Shown: positions 1-8,437 of the stretch, piece by piece
How the letters are laid out: the number at the start of each line of letters is the position of its first letter
Numbering within the stretch: the stretch's first letter is position 1
NCBI GenBank assembly: GCA_022571365.1
Contig: JACZXZ010000017.1
Span: 1 to 37,590, forward strand
Length of the DNA: 37,590 bases
DNA from: Pseudomonadota bacterium
GTDB taxonomy: Bacteria > Pseudomonadota > Alphaproteobacteria > G022571365
Direction of reading: 5' to 3'
Notes under the pieces: generated by a model
Told to the model about the DNA's origin: nothing
What the model saw: the letters and a program-made list of their open reading frames with translations, nothing else
Database searches by the model: none
Program-made: the position numbers and the translations under genes

Positions 1-29
1 AATACCTTTGAAGACCAAGGGAGGTCAAA

Positions 30-112
30 ATGTTAAAAAGAGCACGTATCTCGTGGATTATCCTTATGAGTATTTTGATGCTACTTATCTCTTTACCAGC
101 ATTTGCGCATGG
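30..112 (+). CDS. Start of a secreted protein gene, cut off (signal peptide only)
   Basis: An ATG at 30 follows a strong ribosome binding site (GGGAGG at 20-25). The first 28 or so codons encode a classic signal peptide: positive start (MLKRAR), a hydrophobic core rich in I, L and M, and a cleavage-like LPAFA before HG. The DNA is AT-rich, unlike the GC-rich remainder. The frame stays open to 911, but beyond about 112 it is only the antisense of cas9, so the real gene is lost there. I see the signal peptide directly; that it belongs to a different replicon or genome is inference. Function unknown. Confidence 0.55.
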
Positions 113-1007
113 CGTTGAAGCTGAGCGTCTTCTGGCACCCCAGTTTAGTGAACAGCCTATCGCGCTCCTCGATGGTCAGGCGCCGCTCGGTCCGGTCCGG
201 CATTATGAGCCGCAAATTGTTGAGTTCTTGGTACATGCGGAAGCGCTGAGTGAGCGGCAGGGCGAGAGGGGCGCGCTTGTCGCTCGGGTCCAGCTCGCAG
301 TTGCCCGGCTCGACCGGCTTCAAGGGCCTCTGGAAGAAAAGCGTTTCCCGAATCTCCTCACGCGCCGCGTCGGTAAGCTCCGGGTGGTGCGGTGCCTGCG
401 TCGCCCACAGGGCGTCGAACTCGGCCTCGTACATGGCGCGCGAGGGGTAGAAGCCGATGCCCGGCCGGGCACGCGCCGTCTTCCCCTTTCGCAGGCGCCG
501 ATACAGGAACTCGCCAAGAGTACGGGCGCCGGATTCAGCCAGCCGCCGCTGCAGTTCCGTGACGGCTTGGCGAACCTTGCCGACCTCTTTTTCGTCTATG
601 TCGCTCTTGCGGTTGCTCTTGAAGCCGCGCCGCTGGTCCAGGTGGAACAACGCCCGGCCGAACTCGAACGGAGTCAGGGACTCGTCCAGCCCCCGCGCCC
701 TGAGTTCGTATGGATCGAGGCGTTCGAGCGCCTTGCGTTTCTCGGGGGCCGGGGGCATCAAGCCGTGCCGGACCAGCGCGTTCATGAGCTTCCGCCGGCG
801 CTGGAGGTAGCGGTCCCTCCGGCGCCGCATGGAACGCGCGTCGCGGCGATCGGCGGCGAGCGAGGTCCCGCTTTTCGGATCGCGGCTGTCGTGGAAGATG
901 CGGACGCCTAGATCGACGATTCCGGTTGGGCGCCTGTCGCCGTCCAAGCGCAGCAGACACCACCCGAGGGAGTTGGTGCCAATGTCCAGTCCCAGACGGT
1001 GAGCCAT
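93..1007 (-). CDS. cas9: CRISPR-associated endonuclease Cas9 (type II), N-terminal part only
   Basis: Cas9 is the RNA-guided double-strand DNA nuclease of type II CRISPR immunity. Residues 5-16 hold the RuvC-I motif (LGLDIGTNSLGW, catalytic Asp8). An arginine-rich bridge helix follows at about 54-75 (RRDARSMRRRRDRYLQRRR), then the start of the recognition lobe with DQRRGFKSNRK near 125-133. The ATG at 1007 has GGAGG 8 nt upstream. Only about 302 of the usual 1000 or more residues are present. Homology runs to AMRK at about 104 and then hits a chance stop (CW, stop) where the sequence becomes AT-rich. HNH, RuvC-II/III and the PAM-interacting domain are absent, as are cas1, cas2 and any array. 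The compact N-terminus suggests subtype II-C (inference). As shown here it cannot be a working nuclease. Confidence 0.93.
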   Translation of the reverse strand: MAHRLGLDIGTNSLGWCLLRLDGDRRPTGIVDLGVRIFHDSRDPKSGTSLAADRRDARSMRRRRDRYLQRRRKLMNALVRHGLMPPAPEKRKALERLDPYELRARGLDESLTPFEFGRALFHLDQRRGFKSNRKSDIDEKEVGKVRQAVTELQRRLAESGARTLGEFLYRRLRKGKTARARPGIGFYPSRAMYEAEFDALWATQAPHHPELTDAAREEIRETLFFQRPLKPVEPGNCELDPSDKRAPLALPLTQRFRMYQELNNLRLIMPDRTERRLTIEERDRLFTKLGCQKTLSFNAMRKCW

Positions 1008-1021
1008 CGTGCAACCTCCGC

Positions 1022-1050
1022 TTGATTTTTTGTTTTCCCCAATGTATCTT
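1022..1050 (+). promoter_or_regulatory. Predicted tracrRNA promoter
   Basis: TTGATT (1022-1027) and TATCTT (1045-1050) on the plus strand are separated by 17 bp, placing a transcript start near 1057. The element sits just upstream of three consecutive hairpins ending in a terminator and overlaps the divergent cas9 promoter. Prediction by eye. Confidence 0.5.
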
Positions 1051-1069
1051 TAGCGCACCGTGATTCCAA
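1041..1069 (-). promoter_or_regulatory. Predicted cas9 promoter
   Basis: On the minus strand TTGGAA (1069-1064) and TACATT (1046-1041) are 17 bp apart, a reasonable sigma-70 pair. A start about 7 nt further on would give a leader of roughly 27 nt before the cas9 ATG. It overlaps the opposite-strand tracrRNA promoter almost completely. Prediction by eye only. Confidence 0.45.
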
Positions 1070-1198
1070 CCGTTTTAGCCGATGGGAGATCGCGGTCCTT
1101 AAGCGGAGGTCTTCGGACCGAAGCAGCCGTTAACAAGTGTTTCGGCGAAAGCCGTAAACGCAAAAGATGAAGGGACGGGCCTTGAGCCCGTCCCTTTT
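1057..1198 (+). ncRNA. Candidate tracrRNA for the adjacent Cas9
   Basis: No protein fits this 250-bp gap, but it folds well. An unstructured 5' part (about 1057-1092) would be the anti-repeat. Stem 1 pairs CGGTCC (1093-1098) with GGACCG (1115-1120). Stem 2 is GTGTTTCGGC, loop GAAA, then GCCGTAAACGC (1137-1161, one bulge). Stem 3 is the terminator at 1172-1198. The order anti-repeat, small hairpins, terminator, and the position next to and divergent from cas9, are usual for type II tracrRNAs. No CRISPR repeat is in the window, so anti-repeat pairing cannot be tested here. The alternative is another small RNA or a structured leader. Confidence 0.62.
1172..1198 (+). terminator. Rho-independent terminator of the tracrRNA candidate
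   Basis: Perfect 9-bp stem GGGACGGGC / GCCCGTCCC (1172-1180 with 1186-1194), loop CTTGA, then TTTT. Flanking AA/TT can lengthen the stem. On the minus strand it could also stop transcription from the lipoprotein gene before cas9. Confidence 0.8.
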
Positions 1199-1257
1199 AC
1201 TTTGGCCCGAGGCCTTGATGGCCGCCGGAACCGCGCGCGTTTGAGCCCCCCCTCCCC

Positions 1258-1866
1258 CTACAGCAAAAATCGCTGGAGGTGCTCTTGGATGTTGGCCTCG
1301 AGCTCGGCGTTCAGGTCGGCCATCAGGGCCTCGACCAGCTCGAACCAGACTTGCTCGCGCTCGTTGAGCGTGAGGTCCTCGGGCACGGTCAGCGAGCGCT
1401 CGGCCCGGGCCCGGACCCGGCCGTCCAGATAGCCGCGGTCCGAGCGGATCTCGATCACCACCTCGACCGCCGCGTCGTAGCGCTCGGCCTGCTCGGTGGT
1501 GAACAGCCCGGTGAGCCCGCCCAATCCCTGGAGCCTGGTCTCGATCACCCGGGCGTCGGCGATAATCACCACCGCCCGGCCTTGCACGCCCGCGGCCCGC
1601 AAGCGGTCGCGGGCCCAGCGCTCGGCGGCGCGCAAGGGCGGCGTCGGGAACAGGTGCTCGACATGGGGCGGGGCCAAGGGCGGGAGGTAGTCCGAGGTGA
1701 TCTCGATCTCGGCGACGTCGAGGGAGAACGGCTGGAGATGGGTCCAGGTGAGCTCCGGAAAGGTCGGCCGGGGCGGCGGCGTCTCGCAAGCGGCGAGCGC
1801 CGCGGCGACCGCGCCGGCAAGCGCGATCAAGGGCAGCCTGGAGAGAAGAATCACCGGCGCTTCCAT
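1258..1866 (-). CDS. Putative lipoprotein of unknown function
   Basis: The 202-residue product begins with a lipoprotein signal: hydrophobic stretch 5-23, then LAAC with the lipidated Cys at 27. The rest is soluble with no membrane segment, so it is probably tethered in the periplasm or outer membrane. I recognise no catalytic motif. The C-terminal half (about 110-200) is rich in charged helices. The ATG at 1866 is preferred over earlier in-frame starts because it puts the signal peptide at the N-terminus. It lies 61 bp downstream of hslO on the same strand and may be co-transcribed. Function unknown. Confidence 0.8.
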   Translation of the reverse strand: MEAPVILLSRLPLIALAGAVAAALAACETPPPRPTFPELTWTHLQPFSLDVAEIEITSDYLPPLAPPHVEHLFPTPPLRAAERWARDRLRAAGVQGRAVVIIADARVIETRLQGLGGLTGLFTTEQAERYDAAVEVVIEIRSDRGYLDGRVRARAERSLTVPEDLTLNEREQVWFELVEALMADLNAELEANIQEHLQRFLL

Positions 1867-1927
1867 GGCAGGGGACAGGCCGCGCCATATTGCCACGGCC
1901 GGCCGGCAAAGCACAAGGACGCCGGGC

Positions 1928-2884
1928 TCAGCTGCCGTAGACGGCGGCGAGCTCGGCCTCGTCGAAGGTGAAGCTCGTGTTGCAGAACTCGCAGGTGACG
2001 ATGATCTTGCCGTCGACCTTCATGTCCTCGACCTCGGCCCGCGGCATGGCCTCGAGCAGATGGACGACACGCGCGCGCGAACAGCGGCACCCCACCTTGA
2101 GCGGGCGCTGCCGGTAGACCCTGACCCCGTCCTCGTGGAACAGGCGGTAGAGGAGCACGTCGGGGGCAAGGTCCGGGTCCAGGAGCTCTTCCGTCGTGCT
2201 GCCGCCCATGAGGATGAGCGCCCGGCGCCAGTCGTCCTCGGCCGCGTCCGAGAGAAGTCCCTCGCCCGGCTTCGGCGGCAGGCGCTGGATCATCAGCGCG
2301 CCGGCCCGCCACGCCGCCCCGCCGCTTGCCGCCGGGACCCGGCCCACGGCCAGCTTGATGGCGGCCTCGACCTGCTCGGACTGGCGGAAATATTGATGGG
2401 CGCAATCGGCGAGGCTCTGGCCGCTCAGCTCGACGACGCCCTGGTAGCGGTCCGTGTCCGCCCCCTGGTCCACGGTAAGGCCCAGGAAGCCCGCGCCGAG
2501 GAGCCGCGGCACCGAGCCCGCCGAGGCACCGTCGCCCGGCGCGGCCGAGACGGCGGCCAGACGCTCGCCATCGTACTGGGCGTAGCCCCTGACCTCGCCG
2601 GCGCTGGTGACGTCGGCGACCATGAGCGTGATCGGGCCGTCGCCATTGGTCTGCAGGGTGAACACGCCGTCATATTTGAGCGCCTTGGCGAGCGCGGCGG
2701 CGAGCACCAGGGTCTCGCCCAGCATGCGCGCCACCGGCTCGGGATAGTCGTGGCGGGAGAGGACCTCGTCCACGACCGCCCCGAGCCGCACCAGGCGCCC
2801 CCTCAAGCTCGGCTGCTCGATCTGGAAGGGCTGGACCAGGTCGTCGGGCGGGGCCGCCCCGGCGGCGCTTGGCTCGGGCGTCAT
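1928..2884 (-). CDS. hslO: Redox-regulated molecular chaperone Hsp33
   Basis: Hsp33 is a cytoplasmic holdase activated when oxidation releases zinc from four cysteines. All four are visible near the C-terminus: C266 and C268 (GCRCSR) and C298 and C301 (CEFC), the expected CxC plus CxxC pair. At 318 residues it is slightly longer than the family norm of about 290-300 because of an Ala/Pro-rich N-terminus. Its ATG (2884) overlaps the argF stop codon in an ATGA junction, so the two are translationally coupled. That fixes the start, even though the frame is open well upstream. Confidence 0.95.
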   Translation of the reverse strand: MTPEPSAAGAAPPDDLVQPFQIEQPSLRGRLVRLGAVVDEVLSRHDYPEPVARMLGETLVLAAALAKALKYDGVFTLQTNGDGPITLMVADVTSAGEVRGYAQYDGERLAAVSAAPGDGASAGSVPRLLGAGFLGLTVDQGADTDRYQGVVELSGQSLADCAHQYFRQSEQVEAAIKLAVGRVPAASGGAAWRAGALMIQRLPPKPGEGLLSDAAEDDWRRALILMGGSTTEELLDPDLAPDVLLYRLFHEDGVRVYRQRPLKVGCRCSRARVVHLLEAMPRAEVEDMKVDGKIIVTCEFCNTSFTFDEAELAAVYGS

Positions 2885-3783
2885 CCCAGACACCAGGCGA
2901 GGATGCCCTTGTGGGCATGGAGGCGGTTTTCCGCCTCGTCCCACACCACCGAGCGGGGCCCGTCGATGACCGATTCGGTGACCTCCTCGCCGCGCCGGGC
3001 CGGCAGGCAGTGCATGAAGATCGCGTGCGCAGCGGCGAGGCCCATCAGCCGGTCGTCGACCCGGTAGGGCGCCAACAGCTCGCGGCGCTCCGCGCCGGCC
3101 TCCTGGCCCATCGAGACCCAGGTGTCGGTCACCACGCAGTCGGCGCCCTCGACCGCGGCTTGCACGTCCTGGCCGACGGTGACGCGACCGCCCTCGGCGC
3201 GCGCCCATTCGAGCTCCGCGGCCGGCGGCAGACAAGGCTCGGGACAGGCGAGGCGGAGGTCGAAATCAAAGCGCACGGCGGCCTGGATCCAGGTGGTTGC
3301 CATGTTGTTGCCGTCGCCGCTCCACGCCACCACCCGGCCCGCGATCGGGCCCAGATGCTCCTCGAAAGTCATGACGTCGGCCATGACCTGGCACGGGTGG
3401 CAGCGGTCGGTGAGCCCGTTGATCACCGGCACCGTCGCGTGCCGGGCCAGCTCACGGAGCTTCTCGTCGGCCGTCGTGCGCAGCATGATGGCGTCGACGT
3501 AGCGCGACAGCACCCGGGCGGTATCGGAAATGGTCTCGCCCCGGCCGAGCTGGGTGCCGGCGGACTCGAGCACGATGACCTCGCCGCCCAACTGGCGCAT
3601 GGCGACCTCGAAGGAAACCCGGGTTCGGGTCGACGGCTGCTCGAAGATCATGGCCATGGTTTTTCCGTCCAGCGGCCGCCCGCCATCCCGGTCGCGCTTG
3701 AAGCCGGCGGCGAGGTCCAGGATCTCGCGCAGGGTCCCGGACTCGATCCCACCGAGATCGAGGAAGTGACGCGGCTCAGCCAT
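2881..3783 (-). CDS. argF: Ornithine carbamoyltransferase
   Basis: Makes citrulline from ornithine and carbamoyl phosphate in arginine biosynthesis (cytoplasm). The 300-residue length is typical. STRTR at 51-55 binds carbamoyl phosphate, HPCQ lies mid-protein, and the [11 protein letters not shown] motif near the C-terminus carries the ornithine-site Cys. The ATG at 3783 overlaps the end of argD by 8 nt, and the stop overlaps the start of hslO. The genes therefore form a tight argD-argF-hslO operon, an order I know from other alphaproteobacteria. Confidence 0.97.
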   Translation of the reverse strand: MAEPRHFLDLGGIESGTLREILDLAAGFKRDRDGGRPLDGKTMAMIFEQPSTRTRVSFEVAMRQLGGEVIVLESAGTQLGRGETISDTARVLSRYVDAIMLRTTADEKLRELARHATVPVINGLTDRCHPCQVMADVMTFEEHLGPIAGRVVAWSGDGNNMATTWIQAAVRFDFDLRLACPEPCLPPAAELEWARAEGGRVTVGQDVQAAVEGADCVVTDTWVSMGQEAGAERRELLAPYRVDDRLMGLAAAHAIFMHCLPARRGEEVTESVIDGPRSVVWDEAENRLHAHKGILAWCLG

Positions 3784-4957
3784 TGCCCGAGGGCCACGCG
3801 GCGCAGCTGCGCCCGAGGATGTCCAAGGCCTGCTCGACATGGCTTTCGTCGATGATCAAGGGCGGCAACAGGCGCACCACATTGTCGCCCGCGGGCACCG
3901 TCAACATGCCGTTCTCGCGCAGCCGGGCCGCGAGCTCGGTATTCGGCACCGCGCATTTGAGGCCGATGAGGAGACCCGCGCCGCGGACCTCGGAAATCAC
4001 CGCGGGATAGCCCTCGACCAGGCCCTCGAGCCGCTCGCGAAGGAGGCGGGCGATGGCCTCGGTCCGCTCCAGAAAGCCGTCGTCCAGGATCACGTCCAAG
4101 ACCGCGTTCGCCACCGCCATGGCCAGCGGATTGCCGCCGTAGGTCGAACCGTGCACGCCTGCGGTCATGCCTATCGCCGCCGCCTCGGTGGCCAGGCACG
4201 CGGCCACCGGGAAGCCGCCGCCGATGCCCTTGGCGACGGCCATGACATCCGGCGCCACGCCCGCCCATTCATGGGCGAACAGCTTTCCGGTGCGGCCCAT
4301 GCCGCATTGAACCTCATCGAAGAACAGCATGAGCCCGTACTCGTCGGCAACCTGGCGCAACCCGGCGAGATATTCAGGGCTGGCGATCCGGACGCCGCTC
4401 TCGCCCTGCACGGGCTCCACCAGGATGCCCGCGGTCTCCCCGGTGATCGCCGCGCGCAGCTCGCCCATGTTGCCGAAGCCGACATGGTCGAAGCCGTCGA
4501 CCAGCGGCTCGAAGCCCTCGGTGTGCTTGTCCTGCCCGCCGGCGGAAATGGCGGCGAGCGTGCGGCCGTGAAAGGCGCCCTCCAAGCAGATGATGCGGTA
4601 GCGCTCCGGATTGCCGGTCTCGTCGTGATACTTGCGGACCAGTTTGATGCCGCACTCGATGGCCTCGACCCCGGAGTTGGAGAAGAACACCGTATCGGCA
4701 AAGCTGTTGGCGACAAGCCGCTCGGCCAGGCGTTCCTGGTCCGGAATCCGGAACAAATTCGAGCAATGCCAGAGCTTGGCGGCCTGCTCCTGGAGCGCCT
4801 TCACGAGATGCGGATGGGCGTGGCCCAGGCCGGTGACCGCGATGCCGCTGGCGAAGTCCAGATACCGCCTGCCGTCGGTGGCGTAGAGATAGGCGCCCTC
4901 GCCCCGCTCGAAGGCGAGATCGACGCGCCTATAGGTTGGCATCACGGCTGGAATCAT
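3776..4957 (-). CDS. argD: Acetylornithine aminotransferase (class III, PLP)
   Basis: Transfers an amino group from glutamate to N-acetylglutamate semialdehyde in arginine synthesis; the family often also serves in lysine synthesis. 393 residues. The PLP lysine is K243 in [11 protein letters not shown], preceded by the [14 protein letters not shown] motif (211-224). Other family marks are [11 protein letters not shown] (91-101) and GAFHGRT (127-133). The ATG at 4957 has AGGAG at a good distance upstream. First gene of the argD-argF-hslO run. Confidence 0.96.
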   Translation of the reverse strand: MIPAVMPTYRRVDLAFERGEGAYLYATDGRRYLDFASGIAVTGLGHAHPHLVKALQEQAAKLWHCSNLFRIPDQERLAERLVANSFADTVFFSNSGVEAIECGIKLVRKYHDETGNPERYRIICLEGAFHGRTLAAISAGGQDKHTEGFEPLVDGFDHVGFGNMGELRAAITGETAGILVEPVQGESGVRIASPEYLAGLRQVADEYGLMLFFDEVQCGMGRTGKLFAHEWAGVAPDVMAVAKGIGGGFPVAACLATEAAAIGMTAGVHGSTYGGNPLAMAVANAVLDVILDDGFLERTEAIARLLRERLEGLVEGYPAVISEVRGAGLLIGLKCAVPNTELAARLRENGMLTVPAGDNVVRLLPPLIIDESHVEQALDILGRSCAAWPSGNG

Positions 4958-5098
4958 GCCCGGCTCCTGAGGCCCGAAGGGCCAGGGTCCTAAACCCTTA
5001 CGGCTCTCGCGGAAAGCCGCAGAGTATCTGAATCGATGCCCGCCCTGTCAACGGAAAGAGCGGGTGGGCCGCCCGGCGCGCGGCCAGGGAACGGCGCT

Positions 5099-5923
5099 TC
5101 AAGGCTTGAGCCTGTAGCCGGTGTGAAACATCAGGTGGCAGGCCGTCCAGAGCGCGATGTTGATCCCGATCATAACGGCGACGCCAGCCCCGAGCGCGCT
5201 GTCGGCATGGCCGATGAAGCCGTAGCGGAAACCGTCGATCATGTAAAAGAACGGATTGAGATGCGCTACCGTCTGCCAGAACTCCGGCAGCCGCTCGATC
5301 GAATAGAACGTGCCCGAAAGAAAGGAAAACGGCATGATCACGAAATTCGTCACCCCCGCGATGTGGTCGAATTTCTCGGCCCAGATGCCGGCGATCACGC
5401 CCAACAGCGACAGGGCCAGCGACGCCATCACGGCGTGAAACAGGATGAAAGCGGCGTCGTGTACGTGCACCGGGATGAAGATCCACATCCCAAGCCCGGT
5501 CGTGACCCCCACCAGGACCCCGCGGCTCAAGCCCCCGAAGGCATAGCCGAAGGTGAGCTCGCCGGGGGACAGAGGCGGCATGAGCACATCGACGATATTG
5601 CCCGAGATCTTCGAGACCACCAGGGACGAGGAGGTATTGGCGAAGGCGTTCTGAATGATGGCCATCATGATGAGCCCGGGCGCGAGGAATTCGACGAAGG
5701 GCACGCCGCCCAACGCCTCCATCGCCCGTCCGAGGGCGAGCGCGAAGATGGCGAGGAACAACAACGTCGTCACCATCGGGGCGGCGACGGTCTGGGTGAA
5801 CACCTTGAGGAAGCGGCGCACCTCCTTGAGATAGAGGGTCCACACGCCGCGCCAGTTCACGACGCCGATGAAGCGGGGCACGGGAGGGGTCGGCGGCGTC
5901 CTGTCCGATGGAGCAGTGTTCAC
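5099..5923 (-). CDS. ABC-2 type transporter permease
   Basis: Membrane subunit of an ABC exporter of the ABC-2 (NodJ/YadH-like) family. A cytosolic start (VNWRGVWTLYLKEVRRFLKV) leads into about six hydrophobic segments, with the characteristic PLSPGELTFGYAFGG loop and LSGTFYSIERLPEFWQ before the last helices. The substrate cannot be read from sequence. No ATG exists in a sensible place; the GTG at 5923 is my choice (274 residues), and an upstream TTG at 6019 is also possible. No ATPase gene is adjacent, so the partner lies elsewhere. It is separated from argD by about 140 bp. Confidence 0.88.
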   Translation of the reverse strand: MNTAPSDRTPPTPPVPRFIGVVNWRGVWTLYLKEVRRFLKVFTQTVAAPMVTTLLFLAIFALALGRAMEALGGVPFVEFLAPGLIMMAIIQNAFANTSSSLVVSKISGNIVDVLMPPLSPGELTFGYAFGGLSRGVLVGVTTGLGMWIFIPVHVHDAAFILFHAVMASLALSLLGVIAGIWAEKFDHIAGVTNFVIMPFSFLSGTFYSIERLPEFWQTVAHLNPFFYMIDGFRYGFIGHADSALGAGVAVMIGINIALWTACHLMFHTGYRLKP

Positions 5924-6090
5924 GGCCGGCGCAGCATAGAGCGGGCGCGGTTTCCGACGCAAGGGGCCGGGGCAAGCCGAGCGCCGGCCGCCGGAGCAAA
6001 CGGACAACGCCCGCCGCAAGAGCCGGACATGACGCGAGGCCTTTTGGCCGCGCCCGGGCCGATCGGGCGATGCCCTCGGAAAACGGCGAA

Positions 6091-6588
6091 TCAGGCCGCC
6101 TCGAGCATCTCCTCCAAGCGCTGGGTGGCCACCTCTTCGTCGATCTTCTCGACGGCGGCGAGCTCGCGGGCCAGGCGGTAGAACGCGGCCTGATAGATTT
6201 GCCGCTCGCTGTAGGACTGATCAGGCTGATCGGCGTTGCGGTGCAGGTCGCGCACCACCTCGGCGATGAAAATGGGATTGCCGGAGTTGATCTTCGCCTC
6301 GTATTCCTGGGCCCGACGGCTCCACATGGTGCGCTTGACGCGCGAGCGGCCGCGCAGGATGGTCAGCGCCGTCGCCATCACCTTGCGCGTGCTGAGCCGC
6401 CTGAGGCCCGAGACCTCTACCTTCTGCACGGGCACCCTGAGGATCATCTTGTCCTTGGCGAAGTCGATGACAAAAACCTTGAGATCAAAGCCGGCGATTT
6501 CCTGAGTCTCGACGCCCTTGATCTTGCCGACGCCATGAGTCGGATAGACCACATAATCCCCAGGGTTGAGCTCGAGTTCCTTCGACAT
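6091..6588 (-). CDS. CarD/CdnL-family RNA polymerase-binding regulator
   Basis: A 165-residue CarD-family protein. The N-terminal RNA-polymerase-interacting Tudor-like domain starts at DYVVYPTHGVGKIKGVE (11-27). A basic helical C-terminal DNA-binding part follows (SRRAQEYEAKINSGN onward, ending LEEMLEAA). Such proteins stabilise open complexes at rRNA and growth-related promoters; in alphaproteobacteria it is an abundant housekeeping factor. The ATG at 6588 follows AGGACGAAGG. The 276-bp upstream gap includes an AT-rich stretch (about 6760-6800) likely to hold its promoter. Pairing with fdxA is common in alphaproteobacteria. Confidence 0.93.
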   Translation of the reverse strand: MSKELELNPGDYVVYPTHGVGKIKGVETQEIAGFDLKVFVIDFAKDKMILRVPVQKVEVSGLRRLSTRKVMATALTILRGRSRVKRTMWSRRAQEYEAKINSGNPIFIAEVVRDLHRNADQPDQSYSERQIYQAAFYRLARELAAVEKIDEEVATQRLEEMLEAA

Positions 6589-6805
6589 CCTTCGTCCTCT
6601 CACGGCACCGACAACAGCTCTGGCGAGCTAAAAACGATCTAGCCAGACGCACAAAACGCGGCCGCTCGCCACGCCCATCACCGGGCCGTACCACATCTCG
6701 CTTCGTCCCACGGCGGGCGGAAATGCCCGATTTCTGCGGAGATACGACCGGAAACTGTGCCTCATCTGTTCTTATTTATAGCATATTGCAAGGCAAAATA
6801 ACAGC

Positions 6806-6850
6806 GACCAACCCACCCTTGCGACGCTTCGCCTCAAGGGTGGGTTGGTC
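6806..6850 (-). terminator. Long hairpin after fdxA, probable terminator
   Basis: A perfect 16-bp inverted repeat (6806-6821 with 6835-6850) encloses a 13-nt loop that can itself pair (GCGA/TCGC). It starts 15 bp past the fdxA stop. On the minus strand it is followed by a T-rich but interrupted tract (GCTGTTATTTT), so termination is plausible rather than certain. The plus side has no T run. Confidence 0.6.
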
Positions 6851-6864
6851 CTATCCCTGAAAGG

Positions 6865-7200
6865 CTAACGCTTGGCTGGATTCGGGCTGAAGTGCTTGTC
6901 GAACTTGTCGGGCACGTCGCGCCACTCGTCGGCGTCCGCCGGGGGCTCTCCCTTGCGGGTGATATTGGGCCAGGCCTCCGCGTACTCGCGGTTCATTTCG
7001 ACCCACTTTTCCATGCCATCGTCGGTGTCTGGACGGATCGCCTCGACCGGGCACTCCGGCTCGCAAACGCCGCAGTCGATGCATTCGTCGGGGTGGATCA
7101 CCAGCATGTTCTCACCCTCGTAAAAGCAATCGACCGGGCACACCTCCACGCAGTCCATAAGCTTGCACTTGATGCAGGCATCGTTAACGATGTAGGTCAT
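6865..7200 (-). CDS. fdxA: 7Fe ferredoxin FdxA (3Fe-4S / 4Fe-4S)
   Basis: Low-potential cytoplasmic electron carrier, 111 residues, very like Azotobacter ferredoxin I from the first residue on ([21 protein letters not shown]). By analogy C9, C17 and C50 hold the 3Fe-4S cluster and C21, C40, C43 and C46 the 4Fe-4S cluster, with C12 and C25 extra. The C-terminal tail (about 55-111) with EAWPNI is typical of this subfamily. The ATG at 7200 follows GGAG at about 8 nt. A longer in-frame extension upstream is not supported. Confidence 0.96.
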   Translation of the reverse strand: MTYIVNDACIKCKLMDCVEVCPVDCFYEGENMLVIHPDECIDCGVCEPECPVEAIRPDTDDGMEKWVEMNREYAEAWPNITRKGEPPADADEWRDVPDKFDKHFSPNPAKR

Positions 7201-7328
7201 CGTGCTCTCCAGTTCCGCAACATGCATATCTGCCGAACCCACGCCCCTGTCAAGACCCGCCGGCCCAAGGGCCTGGTTGAGGAGTCCGACACGGCAGCGA
7301 TGCCGGCGATCGATATTAAGGTGGACCG

Positions 7329-7799
7329 CTAGGCACCGATCCCGAGGCGATCCAGGACCCGCTTGCGGGCGGCACCACATTCCCGGTCGGACACATAGAC
7401 CAGCCCGCCGACGCGTCTGAGCAGGTTCGCCTCGTAATCGTGCAAAACCCCGTCGGCGTAGGCCACCTCCCAAAGCATTTCGATCAGACGGACCCGTTCG
7501 GCGTGGGAAAACCGGTTCTTGATCACGCGGACATAGGACCACAGCTCGCCGGCCCAGGCCGCCTCCCGATCGGCCTCCGCGAGCAAGTGGTCGGTCTCTT
7601 GGGGGTCGAGACCGAACCGCGCTCGAATGAGAGTCTTGATGGTCTTGCGCTCGGTCTCCTCGAACCGGCCGTCGATGCGCGCGGCCTCCACCAGCAACAC
7701 GGCCGCCGCCAGATGCAGCTCGTCGGTGCTGTGCCGTTTGTCCGGCTCTTCGGCCCCGCCGCCGCGGTCGACGAAAAGGGATTGGATGCGATCGAACAT
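7329..7799 (-). CDS. TerB-family protein
   Basis: About 156 residues. The core (about 30-145) matches the TerB/tellurite-resistance-B-like all-helical fold: [22 protein letters not shown] near 34-55 and a second such unit, [16 protein letters not shown], near 112-127. The paired acidic A-x-x-D-G sites are thought to bind metal. The molecular role of stand-alone TerB proteins is unclear, so none is assigned. The start could also be the ATG at 7814, five codons earlier; neither has a clear ribosome site. Not linked to other ter genes here. Confidence 0.82.
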   Translation of the reverse strand: MFDRIQSLFVDRGGGAEEPDKRHSTDELHLAAAVLLVEAARIDGRFEETERKTIKTLIRARFGLDPQETDHLLAEADREAAWAGELWSYVRVIKNRFSHAERVRLIEMLWEVAYADGVLHDYEANLLRRVGGLVYVSDRECGAARKRVLDRLGIGA

Positions 7800-8090
7800 G
7801 TCTCTGCCTAACATAGCCTCAAGGCGGCACGCAACCCCGGTGAATGTGCTCCTCAGGCCCTGCCCGAGGCGGCCCGCGCCGCTTGGATGCCGCCCATATC
7901 GCCCCGCCCCAGGACCTGAGATCGGCCCGCCCCAGGCGCGCGGATCTCAGGCGCAATCACCGTTTGCTGTTGAACCGCGGCCTGGGGCCGGCATATCTCG
8001 ACCGGCTCCTGGACACTTATTGCAACGCAATACGCATCCATCTCTTTTCTCAGAGCAATTGGCCCCGCCGCCCTGCTGTTCATCGGCCTT

Positions 8091-8285
8091 GTGGGGCCAG
8101 CCTATGCCTATGTCGATCCGGGCTCGGGCAGCCTCTTGCTGCAGCTCCTGATCGCATTCGCCGTGGGCTTCATGTTCTACCTCCGCAAGTTCCGGCAAAA
8201 AGTGGCGGAATTCCTGAATCTGAGAGGCCGGAAAACCAAGAATCGCGACGTCGCCCGCGACGTCGAGCCCGGCGAGGGCCGGTGA
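8091..8285 (+). CDS. Small single-pass membrane/exported protein with a DPGSGS motif
   Basis: From the GTG at 8091 the product is 64 residues: AYAYVDPGSGS, a hydrophobic segment at about 15-31, then a basic tail. The DPGSGS/DPGTGS start followed by one membrane helix is a small family I know from many proteobacteria, of unknown function. The frame extends upstream into a clear signal-peptide core (ALLFIGLVGPAYA between 8067 and 8108), so the mature protein probably starts after AYA. No standard start codon lies before that core; only ATT (8019) or ATC (8040) are available. Either a rare start is used or the 5' end is damaged. Confidence 0.6.
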   Translation: MGPAYAYVDPGSGSLLLQLLIAFAVGFMFYLRKFRQKVAEFLNLRGRKTKNRDVARDVEPGEGR

Positions 8286-8437
8286 ACCGCCGCCTTCGCC
8301 ATCTTGTCCTGGCACCCCAACCGCACGACGCGACGGCGACCACAACCGGCCGATGCGCGGCGCCTTATCCCCGGCCCAACCTTGGACCGGATGATGGTAC
8401 GCAATTGGCTGGCTGACCCGCGCGAAGGGTGATCCGA

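Noticed and set aside
30-911. 293-residue plus-strand frame taken as one protein
   Set aside because: Only the first 28 or so residues look like protein; the rest is the antisense of cas9 with no homology.
1-1200. CRISPR array next to cas9
   Set aside because: No set of regularly spaced repeats is present; only the tracrRNA-like region.
7201-7542. N-terminal extension of ferredoxin
   Set aside because: The frame is open but has no homology, and the ATG at 7200 has a good ribosome site and matches known FdxA starts.
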